64,000 nucleotides of DNA from Odobenus rosmarus divergens (taxonomy: Eukaryota > Chordata > Mammalia > Carnivora > Odobenidae): positions 1,661,682 to 1,725,681 of the forward strand of contig NW_004450945.1 in the NCBI RefSeq assembly GCF_000321225.1. Direction: 5' to 3'. The notes under the pieces are model-generated. The model was not told where the DNA came from and ran no database searches. It saw only the letters and a program-made list of their open reading frames with translations. Shown piece after piece: positions 47,231 to 60,360 of the stretch. Both the position numbers and the translations under genes were made by a program. Position 1 is the first letter of the stretch. Every line of letters starts with the position of its first letter.

Positions 47231-47984
47231 AACAGACGTAAGAGCTCCCAATTCCCACGTCAGTGCTCCAAGTTCCAGAGGAGAAGTTCTCCATTAACAG
47301 TGTTGTCCTTGCCACCGGTACATGGCAGATACACCAGAGGAAGTGTATGAAAGAAGGTGACTGTGAGACCTGCTTAGGTATGCTTCCCGCTCACTCACGT
47401 TCGATCAAGGAGAACAAATCACAGCCACTCCAAACAGTTACTGCAGGAGGGGACCAGTGCAAAACTGTAGCAAGTAACGTTGTCTCCTGCAAGTGAAAAT
47501 ACACTTTACAGTGCTGATTTGTTTTTAGTGGATCACTAGTCCTCCCTCACGTTCAGCGAATTTTTAATTTCTCTCAAGGTTTTTTACCATCCTCCCCCAT
47601 GCTTTCTAGGGACAGAGGGATGATTTCCAGATTCTGGGGCTGTCGGGAGTCTCAGCGGCAGAATCAGGAGACACATCTCCCTGTACAGAGGTCTTATCTC
47701 TGCAATGCAGCACAGAATGCTCACGTAATGAACATTCTGATTATGCCCTTCCTGGTCCTTCACTTCACCAGGCCATTAAAATATGTTTTTCTGGATTGAA
47801 TCACAATTTGGTAAGATACAAGCCATAATGAAGGACCCAAGCCCTGTGAGTGTGAAAATAAAATTTATGCTTCATTTTGGAAGTTTCAAAGTTCGAGTTT
47901 AAAACTTCTGGCTCTAATGTTGATGTTATAATGAGAAGTAGCCGAAGTGTCAACTCCGGAGTAATTGCATTACCGGCTTTATTG

Positions 47985-48190
47985 GGTTCCTACTTTGTGC
48001 GCCATGAATTTTACATGTATTATCTAACATCCTCAAAACAACCTTGAAAAATAGACATCATTATTCCCAATTCACAAATAAGAATGCAAAGGCTGAAAGA
48101 GGTTAAGTGATTTTCCAAAGCTGTTCAACTGGAACATAGGTGGGCCAAGATGAAAAAAATTAGCCTTTCTGACTCTGTAAGTCCACATGC
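47985..48190 (-). repeat. MIR relic
   Basis: Contains tgtattatctaacatcctca and gaaagaggttaagtgatttt ccaaag, reverse MIR core. Confidence 0.75.
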
Positions 48191-49139
48191 TCTTTCCCGC
48201 CCACTGGGCTGCAAAGAATGTATCCAAGGAGATGGATAATAAAAATGATAGATATTTCCCAAATCCATTTTTGCTCAGAGATGGAATTTTACATTTTCCA
48301 CTATATATGGATAAATATACCAACCTCTAAACTCCCTTGGTATCCAAAATACTTATATCATTGACCGAAGAGAAGCTGGAAAAATATCCTCCTTCACTGT
48401 TCAACTCCCTTCAGTTTATTTTGTGCTAGGGACAGATACTATTTCTTCATCTGAAGCAAAGTTTGCCTTTAAAATAAAAAATTCATAGATAGCATTTCCT
48501 GGAGGGAGCAGGATTGGGTTTCAAAGGCCTTTTTCTATAAATTGTGATGACAAGGAGAGGAGGTACTTATAAGTTGAGTTCTACAGTAAAATAGACATTG
48601 TCAAATGAGTAATATTAGCCCAGGCAGCTGAAATATAGGTAGGCTAGCACTTTGACTATCTGGTGTCCCAAATCAGATCACAAAACTGGTATTACAAATC
48701 AGGAGGGCAGAACTTGAGTCAGTAGTTTAGAAGCTACCACCAGAGAGGTGAGGGAGACAGAAAGTGCAAATCCATAATGCAGTATGTTAAAAGGGACAAT
48801 AAAGTATAATAACCCTGATTAGCTCTGCAAAGTAATAATAGCATGGTAAAAGCCAGACAAATGGGTAAAAATGTAAGACTCAACACTTTCAGGGAAATCT
48901 TTCTTGCAGCAAACTCTTTAGACAACATATCTTCTCTGTGCTCCGCTTCTGGAAAAGGGAAGTGCGAGGCATGGGAGAGGGGGCGCCAGGGACATTTCCT
49001 CAAATGATCTGATGCTTTGGATACCTCACCACAGAGAGGCAGAAGAGTGAAATCCAGGGCTGACTGAAAACGACAAGGTGTCCAGAGCCTAGAGGGGCGA
49101 TTTGCAAAGGAGGACCACAGGGTCTCCAAGATGGGAAGG

Positions 49140-49290
49140 CCGAAGGTTAATCCAGTCTAAACAGATTATTTTAAGGATGGAGAAACTGAGGTCTGGCGAT
49201 GAAGTGGTCATTCATACTGCTGGGTGGGGGCAGAGTGGCTGTTTGAACCCAGCTCTCTTGGCTCTCAGGCTGGTGTTTCCACCACACAAG
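49140..49290 (-). repeat. MIR relic
   Basis: Contains aaggatggagaaactgaggt and gtttgaacccagctctcttg, reverse MIR core and head. Confidence 0.75.
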
Positions 49291-49459
49291 ACACCAGTGG
49301 AAACAATGGAGGAATGCGAAGCAAAGTTATCTCCTTCACAGTTCAGGTGCCTGTCAGGGCCCCTCGAGGCAAAAACCTGAGGCCCAGGGTACTGAACAGA
49401 AGATGTATCTGACCCAAGGATTCACTATTTATATCCCCACGTTTGTCACCTTTATAAAT

Positions 49460-49900
49460 TCAGGGCCAAATCCACAAAGAGGAGAACGGATAAACTAATT
49501 GGAGCTATATTCAATGGAGCCATGGGATTCTGCTCAGTAACAAAAAGGAACAGAATGCTGACATAACAACACAGACCAGCGGATGGATCTCAAAAACCTG
49601 CATGTGGAATGAAAGAAGTCAGATAAAACATAAACAAGGTGTGATTCCATTTATTGGAATTAAAAGAACAGACAGAAAGAATTTATGGTGAGAGAGGTCA
49701 GAAAGTAGTTGCTTCTGAGGGTGGCAGGTAGGAATTGGTTGGAAAGCCTCATGAGGGAAACTTCTGGGGTGATGTACACAATCGTCCAATCTCATCAATA
49801 GTTTACAGGTCACCCCCAGAGACACTCATGATATGAGTATTTTATTGCATGTAAATCACGCCTCCACTAAAAATGAGAAAAAGTCAAAAAGAAAACAAGG
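49460..49900 (+). mobile_element. L1 3' fragment, very old
   Basis: Contains agcggatggatctcaaaaac ctgcatgtgg and agtattttattgcatgtaaa, matching the old mammalian L1 ORF2 end and 3'UTR style; heavily diverged. Confidence 0.7.
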
Positions 49901-50249
49901 AAGAACTGTAATAAGTGATATTATAAATAAACACATCATGTTATATATACCAATATACTGTAAAAAATATAAATAAAAATAAAGTAAATAAGGAGACAGA
50001 GGGAAAACCTTAATTTTATGGTCCATTTAACAAAGATGAATGCCCTAGCTCGGCAAGGGTCTAACTCTTTAAATGCAAACAAATGGAAATTGTGCCTTCT
50101 CTTTTTTTAAGAATGAACATCATTAGAAAGGGGTGCTCTATTTCTTTGCTGCCTTAAATAGCTCCTATTTATAACTTAACCTTTTTTTCATAATGAAATC
50201 TGTGGCTCTTTCAATCAATTCTTTACGTAGAAAAGTTAAAGAACAATTT

Positions 50250-50420
50250 CAGAGGAGGAAGAGATATTTGAAATCATCTGGTTCAAACACAATGGTAGTT
50301 GAGAAAACTGATTCAGAAAGAGCAGGGTGATTTTCCTGGGAAAGGAAGGACTAGAAATTAGTTTTCTCGGTTCTCAGGATGAGCTCTTTTCACTGTACTG
50401 TGCTGTCCCAGGGCCCGAAG
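50250..50420 (-). repeat. MIR relic
   Basis: Contains ttgagaaaactgattcagaa and gcagggtgattttcctggga, a degenerate reverse MIR core. Confidence 0.55.
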
Positions 50421-50899
50421 AGATGCCTTAAAGCTAGTCTGCCTTCCACTTCCAACTTTTCTAAAGCACTATACCAAGAATAAATATTAAAAGCAGAAAG
50501 GAACAAATTATAGATATTGTTTTTCTAATGTGCCTTCCATGTGGAAGACAAAAAGAATCCACAAAGACTGTGACTTATGAACATATTTTATCACTAGGCT
50601 GGTCTTAATGAAGGGCCTAGAGCACAACAGCCCTGGACCCTACTAATTCTGCTGATGGACTGGGGACAGTCTGTTGACCCCACCGCCCACAGCAACCCCT
50701 TTGCTGGGGCCTGAGAAGAAGACAAGCCAGTCCCCCAAGAGCACTGTTTCCCAAGTGGTCTGGATGCCTGCCATGTCAAATTGCTTCATGGTTCATGGAA
50801 ACAGAGCCTGAGCTTGCTCTGGAGGCCCGAGGGAGCCAGAAACAAGGCTGGAGATGGAAAAGAAAAGAATGTCACTGGATTTCAGAACTTGCTGGTGTG

Positions 50900-51015
50900 C
50901 TAGTACCGGTTCATGCAATTTCCTATCATGGGCAAAGCACGACACCCTAGTTTCCTCGTCTGTACAATGAGGATAATAATGTCCTTTTGTGGGGTTGAGA
51001 GAACAAAATGAGATG
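50900..51015 (+). repeat. MIR relic
   Basis: Contains agtttcctcgtctgtacaat gaggataataatgtcc, the MIR core. Confidence 0.75.
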
Positions 51016-51489
51016 AGATGGTGGAAGTCAAAGTCCAACCCTCTTCAAACGCAGGGATTCACTGTTATGAGAGGTGACATAATGTCTTTCCCCACCCATG
51101 GGAATAGCAAGATGGCTTCCTTCTCCAGATCCAATATCTGGCCCTCTCAGTCTGAGAGGAAGATGTGGTTGCACAGAGGCAAATCACAGCTTCCACTGAC
51201 CCCACGTATCCCTTGAATTCATAGACACTGGTTCCCAAATAGCCCAGGGGTGCCACAAAGATCTAAACATATCACTTCCTATGCCCACCAATAGCTAGAA
51301 AAAGGAAGAAGGAAATCTTGAATTTTCTAGAATACGAGGTAGTAGAAAACCATGGGGCCTGGGAATTATCACCTCTGTCAAGTGATAAGTCTTTATGTCT
51401 CTGGGCATTTGAGGAATGAGGCCTGGAATAATCCAATTACTTTAACTAGACTGGTACATTTTTTTTTTCATATCTTACCTATAAAGCAG

Positions 51490-51640
51490 CAATTTATAAA
51501 TTATTGTTGTGGAGAGTAAAACTGAAGTTCAGAAAAGTGAAGTTCTTATCCTCAATGGGTATATGACATTTTAGTGGTGGAGCTCGGTTTTATATTCAGG
51601 CCTGTCTGATTCACTCCTATGGCTTCTCCCTGCCTCTCTT
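51490..51640 (-). repeat. MIR relic
   Basis: Contains gtaaaactgaagttcagaaa agtgaagttc and tttagtggtggagctcggtt, reverse MIR text. Confidence 0.6.
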
Positions 51641-52419
51641 TTGCTGTTTACTCAAATAACCGTTTGCGCAGATGTGCTAACCCAGTCTTGGCCATGATTC
51701 CCACATTGATTGCTAGTCCTTGAAGTGATGCGCAAAATGTTTGCTGGAGCCTTGAGGGCCCTAACGATAGAATAAACATCAGTTATCCTTGTTGACCTCA
51801 TAAGGGAGCTGTGGGCTTTGAAATCTAACCTAGAGTAACAACTGAAGCTTGCAGAGAGCTTTTGGATGTTTAGATAAGACTCTATTATAGCACCAATAGA
51901 GCCATTTCCCTATTTGTACATCAGACTGTCCGCCAGTTTCAGAGCTTAAAGCAGTTTTGTGTAGCCCAAGTGCCTTTTCCTGCTTGTAGGTACAGCCGGG
52001 GTTCTCTGTTTCCTAGAGAATTTCAGGTAAAGATGGAAATCCTCTGGTGATTCTTATCAAGTCATGAGAAGACAGAAGTGTGAGATACCCCTGCAAATTG
52101 TGGCTCCTGTCTTCAGTTTGTAACTTCCAAAGTCTTATAAAGACATTGCATTTCAGACTTTCAAATGGGGAATGGAAACCGCTCCTGTGAAATAGAACTG
52201 CTTCCAATCCCAGCTGTACATTTCCAAGTAGCAAAGTTCTTTCTGGAGAATTCTGAGAGAAAGAGGAGACCATGAAGGGTGAGGGGCAGGATAAGCCAAA
52301 CCTTTCTATACGACTATGTCCAGTGTTTAGGAAAAGCCTTAGGAAAGAACACAAGTTTATGAGTTTCAAAATGTGGGTTTGAATCTCCCCCATTATTTAG
52401 AAGCAAACTTATATCACAC

Positions 52420-52610
52420 AGTCCTTTGTCCTCCTAGGATCTGTCTTTTTCCATCTGTAAAATGCAGGTTACAATACAACCAACAGTAACAGAATACTAA
52501 AGAGAACATTGCTTTTCATGCTAAAACATTAAATAATATTAGCAATAATGGAATGACAATAAAGTGCTTTGTAAGCCATAAAATGCTAAATAAATATTTG
52601 CCATCACTGA
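52420..52610 (+). repeat. MIR relic
   Basis: Contains tgtctttttccatctgtaaa atgcaggtta and gtgctttgtaagccataaaa, the MIR core and tail. Confidence 0.7.
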
Positions 52611-52759
52611 AATTGTTTTTCACTGAAGCTACCTGGCCAAACAAGACTTGGAACAGGAACCGCTGGAGATAGTACGTGTGTGTTTTATTATGACTTTGCA
52701 TAGATTAATCTCTGTTCCAAAGTGGTTCCATGTTTTCCCACACTAGATAGACAGGGAGA

Positions 52760-52880
52760 GAAGGTTTCCAGGGTTCCCAACTCTTCTAAAATCATAAAGC
52801 TAACAGGATGCCATACCGGGATTCAGACCCAGATCTTATAAAACCGAGGCAAGGCTCTCCTCATTTCATTACTAGGACCC
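52760..52880 (-). repeat. MIR relic, partial
   Basis: Contains ataccgggattcagacccag, the reverse MIR head. Confidence 0.5.
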
Positions 52881-53749
52881 CTTTATATTTCCTAACTCAT
52901 TCTTGTTGTTTTATCTTTCTCTCAAAGTAATGACAATATTTAGAAAGGCCTTAAAGATGGAAAAGCTTCTGAAAAGGAGGGATGCAAGCACAGAAAAAGC
53001 AAATGATGGCTTGAATACGTGGTCACTGCCATTCAAACTTGAAATAGGGGCAATTTCAAGATTTATCACAAAGTATGAACAAGGTCAGCAGAACAGACTG
53101 GATTTCCCAGTTGATTATGAGGGTAACTACTGTTATTCTTTTCCCTGACCAAAAGCAACCCAGTTTAGCTATGAGCACAAGGGACAGAGGTCTTGTCCGT
53201 CAGTAAGAACAGCAACACTGAAAATTAGGCAAGTCATCCGGATTACTTCTGAGCTCGTGTGTCTCTTGAATCAGTCTAGGAACAGTCACAACACAGAGTG
53301 AACAAAATATTGATCAAAATATTGCGAATATATACATACTAGCTTGATTAAAGATAGTGCAAACTCCTAATTCATTCACTAACTAAAGAAAGCAACTATG
53401 TCAGCTTCCTCATCTGTAAATGATAAGCATTTCCATAGGATGTCTAAAAGCCAGGGCAACCCTGGGAATTGAGGATTTTATGCCACATGAACACTAAGTT
53501 AGGCAACTACATTGGCCAGGTACCTCAGGAAATGAGTCTGTGGACCCAATGCCATTTTGTGAGAGGGTATGAAAAGATTAACTCTGTAACTGAAAATATT
53601 CTAATTTCTACTCATTGAGGCTTTTACTGAAAGTAACACAAACCATTTATTGAGTATTAAAAAGCAATATGAAATATATACCAATGAAATGCCTTATGAA
53701 TACCTAGATAGCACATCTAATAGAATTAAGCAGCTCATGGAATCAAACT

Positions 53750-53860
53750 GGAAGATTCATCCATGCATTCACTCATGCATTGAGTCCCTATTGTGTGCAA
53801 AACATAATTATGAGCCCTGCAGGGACAGACAGAAGAATCAGATCATGGACCGCGTTGTCA
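53750..53860 (-). repeat. L2 fragment
   Basis: Contains cattcactcatgcattgagt ccctattgtg, the reverse L2 terminus. A 103-codon open frame across it is not a gene. Confidence 0.65.
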
Positions 53861-54410
53861 AGTTGCTCACACAGAAGCAATATGAAGGAACTTCATACAG
53901 GATTGGAAAGTTGACAAAACTGGAAAGTCATAGAGCACCAAACGCGTATTGTATAAGGTGAGGGCAAATATGACAGCTCTAAGACCAGCATCAATTATTG
54001 CTATAGAATATGAACACGCAGGAATGTTTTGTGTTTGCTCTCCTCCAAGCCTGTACACTAAAGAAAATAATCTTTTATTTTATGCTTAAAGAGACAACAT
54101 CAAAGAGTTTAGGGCTCAAGATGTGGGGAAGCCAAAGTTCACACAAAGAAATCAAAACAGTGGTTTGGCAGTAGAAGCTTTTGATACATTTTCTCTACCC
54201 TTCCCCCTTTCTTTCAAGAAAATTAAAATAAACATTTCCTGGAGTTTTAAAAATCCTAACATGACCCTACAGTTCTGGACAGAAAGTAATATATGAAATT
54301 TATCCGAACTAAGAGACAAAATTGCCTGAAAGCATTTGTTCTAAATCCTGGCAGACAGGTGTTCACACAATATGCAACAAAGTCCTTGTGTGCAGGGCAC
54401 TGCAGAGAGG

Positions 54411-54613
54411 GGGATGCCTGGGTGGCTCAATCGTTTAAGCATCTGACTCTTGATTTCGGCTCAGATCATGATATCAGGGTTGTGGGATCGAGCCCATGTC
54501 GGGCTCCATGCTGGGTATGGAGCCTGCTTAGGATTCTCTCTCTCCCTCTCCCTCTGCCCACTTACATGCATGCTCTCTCTCTCTCAAAAAAAAAAAAAAA
54601 AACAAAAAAAAAA
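54411..54613 (+). mobile_element. SINEC
   Basis: Begins gggatgcctgggtggctcaa, continues cagatcatgatatcagggtt and ends with CT dinucleotides and an A-rich tail. Possible short target-site duplication cagaga(g/t). Confidence 0.95.
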
Positions 54614-55334
54614 CAGAGATGTGCACAGGGAAAAGATGCACATGGTTTCTCTGGAACATACACCATTGTCTTTGCCTCTGAAAACTGGGCAGAAGGCTCG
54701 CCCTTGATTCAAGGACTGCTACCATTTTATGGACCCCTGTGCCATTAGGTAGGAGTGGACGTAGCCACCTGCCTGCACATAACCTCCACTGATTTCACAG
54801 TGAAAGGAGCCCCTCCCTCACAGCTGTGGATGTCCTTTCTGGAAGCCACAACTGATGGCTGGGCTAGAGCTATTTCCCACTTGTCTCAGAGCTTATTCCC
54901 TAGTAGTGTCAGGATTCCATGGATAATCACAATATCTAACACTGGATTAAATGTGCTTCCTTGTGGGCCAAAGGATGCAACTAATTAGTATATGTGCCTA
55001 TGATACAAGGAGCATAAGCAGTAAGGAAAATACGTGGAACCAGGTAGGAGTTAGTTCTGCAATAAACTCTTTCCAGGACTTTCGGCAAGGCAACCCTCTC
55101 AGGGTTGAGTTGCTGCATCTGTGAAACAGGAAGGCTGAAATGAGTGTATCTGTCAAGCTCTCTGAATTGTAATACTCATTCATCTCTGAACTACTGGGAC
55201 ACAATCCATCTATAATTTGGGAGCTGCCCACATGGATTTTCACAGATCATTCAAATCCTCTCACTTGGTTTCTCGGATGCTATAGCAAGATCTAGGATTG
55301 CATTATCTGGTCCCTGGGAAAAATGTAACCTATG

Positions 55335-55480
55335 AACACTCTTCCCTTTATGAAACAGACAGTTATGGAACGTCGGTATTCTGTAAGACCTTGTGCTAGG
55401 CAGCGGGGTCATCATGTACAAGACAAACACAGATTCTCTGCATTGCAAGAGCTCACCACCTAGTGGGGGAAACTGAGGAA
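55335..55480 (-). repeat. L2 fragment
   Basis: Contains gaccttgtgctaggcagcgg and gagctcaccacctagtgggg, the reverse L2 3' region. Confidence 0.7.
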
Positions 55481-55966
55481 TTAAACAGATCCATTAAAAT
55501 TTCAATGGTGGGCTTTACGGCTGACTGGTGAAAAGTTCTCTAGGATCAAAGATGAGAAAGCAGAACAAAATCTGGTAGCGTGACACTTGAACCACTAAGA
55601 TAACCAGCCAGAGGAGCTCCAGGGAGCCAGGTTCAAATATCTTATGCTAGTATTCAATTAGCACTGGATCTCAGGCTTAGATTAGAAAACAGGCACGAAA
55701 ACCAAAACAGAATAAGCAAACAAAATCCCCAAACAAAGCAACCAAAAACCAAAAACTGAAGTCATTGATAAAAACTAGGTTTGATGAAGGATGAAGACAC
55801 AGAATGCAGCATTGATAGCACATTTCTGTGGGTTCCTGACACTTGATGCCCCTGCACATGTCACCATGCCAACACAAGAATAGGATGTATACAGAGACAG
55901 GTAAAAATTCAGACCATTTTTGTGGAAACAAACATAACTGCGGGCATTTTTTAATGAATGTTTTTA

Positions 55967-56174
55967 TTTATTTATTTATTTATTTATTTTTTTAAGATTT
56001 TATTTATTTGACAGAGAGAGATAGCGAGAGCAGGAACACAAGCAGGGGGAGTGGGAGAGGGAGAAGCAGGCTTCCCACAAAGCAGGGAGCCCGAAGCGGG
56101 ACTCGATCCCAGGACCCCAGGATCATGACCTGAGCCGAAGGCAGACGCTTAACGACTGAGCCACCCAGGCGCCC
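55967..56174 (-). mobile_element. SINEC with a perfect 17-bp target-site duplication
   Basis: Reverse SINEC from the TTTA run through aagattttatttatttgaca, gatcatgacctgagccgaag and gagccacccaggcgccc. Both flanks read tttaatgaatgttttta (55950-55966 and 56175-56191) without mismatch, indicating a comparatively recent insertion. Confidence 0.97.
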
Positions 56175-57139
56175 TTTAATGAATGTTTTTAAAAGGAGGA
56201 GTTTCTATGAAGGATTTTGGTTTTAATAATGAGATCTTGATCTTGTTTTTCCTTAAGTGGGCAAAACAAATCTACGGTGAAGTAGCGATACTTTCAGTGG
56301 TAATGTGCACAGTGCAATGTAAACATATTGATGAACCTTGCCCTGAAAAATACAAGTATAGACATATTTTTCTGTTCCAAATGAGGAGAATCACAATACG
56401 TAAATTGTCCACACAAAAAGAGTTCACAGGCCTTGCTGGGACAGCTACAAACAGACCGATTAAACACCTCCATAATTTCTCAGGCTCTTGGGGATTAACT
56501 TACTTGTTCATGGTCCATGGTTGTAGGAAGGGTGGTAATGAAAAGAAACAAATTTTGGGCTGACAGAGAGTGTAAAGGGCCTGGATTTGTAAGTGAAGAC
56601 ATTTTGCTTAGTGAAATCTTTCATCAGATAAACTGCCAAGGCTCCAACAGCCCTTCAAGAAGAGGGAAACATGTTCAAACCAGTTTTGCCTGCAGACAGT
56701 GGGACGCTAATTGCTTTACCCAGATTCTCTTGAACCTTCTTGCATGCAGAAGCATAAAAATAGCCAAGCTGTACACACTGCCTCTAGGATCCAACCCTCC
56801 ACCTGTGGAAAGGAATTCAAGTTTCAACGCTGTCTCGCTGCCACAGGTTTTCTTTGGAGCCTAATTACCAACTAAGTTTGATGACAGCGTAACTGGCTCC
56901 AGGCGCTTCTTGTTCCTTTCAAACAAAACAAAAAACAAATTCCTGAAGCAAGACCTGAAATGTACCACTGGGAATCCAGAATCAGTGATGCAATTCCAAA
57001 CTGGGGCTGGTCTCCTTATCTTCACAACAGCAACTTCCCTGGAGAGCCTGTCTCCATAAGTGTGGACCAGCTTCGACAAATGTTTACTGACAAATGCCTA
57101 TTATTTTAATAATAATCATCACTTTCAATCATTTGTTGA

Positions 57140-57310
57140 TTTACAGCCAATAACACTTTCATCGACGTTACCTCACTTGATGGCCACAACCCTGTGAGGA
57201 AAAGTATGCAGAGCAGGGCTCATTAACTTATTTAAGGGGTGAAAGTTTATATCGTGGCTGAGCAATAAAATCGGGAGCAAGAGAGCCTGTGTTGTAGACC
57301 TATCACATCG
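57140..57310 (-). repeat. MIR-family fragment
   Basis: Contains cgttacctcacttgatggcc acaaccctgtgagg, a reverse MIR tail. Confidence 0.55.
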
Positions 57311-57646
57311 TTCCCCTCCCGTCCTTCTTTGATGAAGCATGCAGACAAGGACTGTTTGTCAACTGGGGTAGTCTAGGACTGAGAGAACAGGGAACCCCCC
57401 ACCAGGCTACCTGGGATCCATGGCATATCACAGGCTGCCTCTGTAGGGTGTATTTCCCTTCGGAGGGTGGAACTTGACAGCATGCTGTTTCACACTGAAA
57501 TGGGCTGCCCTGTGAAATGGTAGCTCCCCACCCCTGAAGATGTTTAAGCAGAACCTTCACAACTGCTGATTTAGAAACTGTAGGAGACTCCTTTACTAGG
57601 TGAGGATTTTCTAAATAGCACCTGTTTAGAAAATAGTCAAGAGTAT

Positions 57647-58200
57647 TGTATTAGCTTTCAATTGCTGCTTAACAAGCTAAGTGGCTTAAAAAAACATGAC
57701 TTTTTATCTTATAGTTTCTGGGGGTCCATGCATGGCTTTGCTGGGTCCGCTGCTCAGAGCCTCACAGGCTGCAAGCAGGGTGTTGACAAGATAGATGTTC
57801 ATCTGGAGGCTTGAGTGGGGAAGAATCTGTTCCCAAACAGCTTTCAGGTTGTTGGCAGAATTCTTTTCCTTTGGCTGTAAGGCTCTGGCTATTTGTTGGC
57901 TGTTAGCTGAAGGCCACCCCCTCAGCTTCTAGAGGTAGCCCACAGTTCCTTAGAGGTCTTAGTTCATGGGCTTCTCCCAACATGGTCACTTACTTCCTCA
58001 AGCCTACAAGAAGAGTCTCTTGTGCCAGTCTACTGAGATGGACTCTGATAGAATGTACTGCAATCATGGGAGTTACATCCCAATACCTTTGCCATCTTCT
58101 GTTGATTAGAAGAAAGTTACAGGCCCCACCTGTACTCAGGAAGAGGGAATTACACAAAGAGGTAAACACCAGGAGGTGTCACATTATAGCCTGCCCCCTA
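57647..58200 (+). mobile_element. Probable old LTR (ERVL/MaLR class), solo
   Basis: Starts TGTATTAGCTTTCAATTGCT, continues aagtggcttaaaaaaacatg, cttatagtttctgggggtcc, cttctgttgattagaagaaa and acaccaggaggtgtcacatt, the order of a common mammalian solo LTR. No viral coding region is attached. Class assignment is from memory and uncertain. Confidence 0.55.
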
Positions 58201-58494
58201 GAAGTATCTCTGTAGAAAACCTAAGATCCTTTGCAACTTGTCTTCCAATGTCTCAGAATAAATACAGCGCCTTTTAATCCACTGAAGCCTCACCAAAATC
58301 TAAGAGACACATATTTAACATCATCTTTATGAGACCCTCCTTTATTGTCCTGAGAGGAGCAGGTAGTACTGCCTATCCAGAGGGTGGAGTGCTTAGCCCA
58401 GATGGTCTGCAATAGTCATCTTCATGAAGCACATTAAGGTATATGTAGCCTGATACATTATCATAATAGACAGAGATGCTGCTTCATTACAGAG

Positions 58495-58580
58495 CTACAT
58501 GGAGACTCGAAAGACTTGGGTTCTCATCCAGATCTCCCATGGGCTCATTGTGTGACCTTGGGCAAGCCATATCCGAACTC
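58495..58580 (+). repeat. MIR relic
   Basis: Contains cattgtgtgaccttgggcaa gcc, the MIR core. Confidence 0.75.
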
Positions 58581-58914
58581 TAGGATTCTAAAATTAGTCT
58601 GAGGAGAACACTCTAAGTGCTAAGAGAGCTCTCTGACCTGAGTCTCCACTCCATCTATGCAGCGTATGCCTAATACCAAGAAGAAGGAGGCTGGGAGGCT
58701 AGGCCCATGGGGTTCTCTGCTCGCCTTCCAGGCTCCCTGCTCAGAAAGCTTATCATTGTCACATGGTACCAAGAGGGAATGTGTCCAGCTAGAGGCCCAA
58801 AATGGCATTTTAAATCCAGGCAGGTAGGGCAGGGCTGAGATCTGGATGCCCAATCCTAAAAGAATCCGGAATCTCTAGCAGCTGTTGGGACAACTACTAC
58901 CAGGGAACCCGCTG

Positions 58915-58934
58915 CCCCCCCCCCCCCGCCCCCC
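58915..58934. repeat. Poly(C) tract
   Basis: Thirteen C bases, a G, then eight further bases that are nearly all C. The LPP pre-mRNA strand reads G-rich here. Confidence 0.95.
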
Positions 58935-59949
58935 GCAGTGCTGGGTCTAATCCCTAACTGAGATCTAATCCCTAATTTTGCTCTCCAGATAGATGTCTAC
59001 ATGGCCATATTCATAGTACTCCATGATCTTTTTAGTCTCTGCACTATGGCTGATTTCAAAGCTATAGGGACCCTGCCATGTCTGTGAGGATGTATTGCTC
59101 ATCTCTCTCCTCTCCTTCCCTGCCGACTCTGATGATCTGGACCAAAACTCACTAAAATATGGAGCTCTTGCCTGGCACCATCTCCTAGTAGTCCCTGGTG
59201 CATACTGGGGTAGCAAAGCAGATAATGATAGAGAAATCTCAGCCCTGGTGCACAGATTACTTTTGTCATCCAGGCCACAGATCCTTGCCGCAAATATCAT
59301 TCAGTCTAATTATAAGTCCCTCTATTGAGCACTGATTATAAAATATAAAACACTATAGGTTTGAAATTTCACGAAAATCTCTATACAACTTCGGAATTTC
59401 CAAGTCCAAAGGGTAGCTGATTTGTGACATGGCAGTCAGTTCAACAACAATCTAGGATAACCACAGAATTTGAATAGGTTCCTGGACCTATTCATTCTGC
59501 AATGAACTTGGTCCATAATGCTGGGCCTCTTACTATAACAAGACAGATCAACACAACACTTTGCATCATTGGGATTTTATAGGTCAATATAAACATCTCT
59601 GCAGTTTGCTCAGTGCAATGGAAAAAGACTATCTTCTTCACTATCAAGTGTGTGTGTGTGTACTCCTTGGGAGAGGGCTATTTTTAAATAATATTTGGAC
59701 TCTGGCAGTTGTGCATATTCTATTTTTTAGCCCATATGCTTAAAAAAAGCTTTCATGAATCCTATATTCTTTATCAGCAGTGCCAATGCTTAGTTATGTC
59801 TGAAAATTCTAAAGAGCTTTTCTTTTTCTGGTGTGTGTGGAAATCACACAAAGTGTCCACTTCTTCCCTTCATATATATCAGTCATTATATTTTTACAGA
59901 GCTTATTCATACTCATGACATTTGTACATGACAATTTATACACCCTGAA

Positions 59950-60120
59950 ATTTCTTAACATGCCTTTTAATCTTCAAAATATGCCTGTGAGTCAGGATGG
60001 GCAAGAGTTACTTTTTTTTTTTTTTTACAGAAGTGAAAACCAAGGCATCTCCCGGGGTCGTACGGTGAGTAGACAGCAATGCCAGGGTGGGAATTCTGTC
60101 ATCCGAGTGCCAAGCATAAA
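59950..60120 (-). repeat. MIR relic with an internal T run
   Basis: Contains cttcaaaatatgcctgtgag and aatgccagggtgggaattct, reverse MIR text split by a T run at about 60012-60026. Confidence 0.6.
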
Positions 60121-60124
60121 CTTT

Positions 60125-60360
60125 TTTGACCTGGTATTGCTGGAGATAACGGGAATTCAGGTGTCGGCTTTGCCATTCTTAGCCACGTGAAATTGGGAGT
60201 TTTCACTGCACCTCTCTGAGCTGTTTCCTTATTAGAAACATGCCACTGATAATCCCCGAAGTTTGTGTCTACACAGTTGTTGTAAGGATCCCATGAGAAA
60301 AAGATGAAATCTCTTCTACTAGAGAGTAGAAAACAGTTGTAGAAGCACGTTATTACTAGA
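60125..60360 (+). repeat. MIR relic
   Basis: Contains cacgtgaaattgggagtttt and cacctctctgagctgtttcc, then gttgttgtaaggatcccatg, in MIR order. Confidence 0.7.

Noticed and set aside
53650..53961. 103-codon plus-strand open frame
   Set aside because: It runs over a reverse L2 fragment and shows no protein family signature.
54293..54748. 151-codon plus-strand open frame
   Set aside because: It is created by the SINEC at 54411-54613, including its A-rich tail read as lysines.
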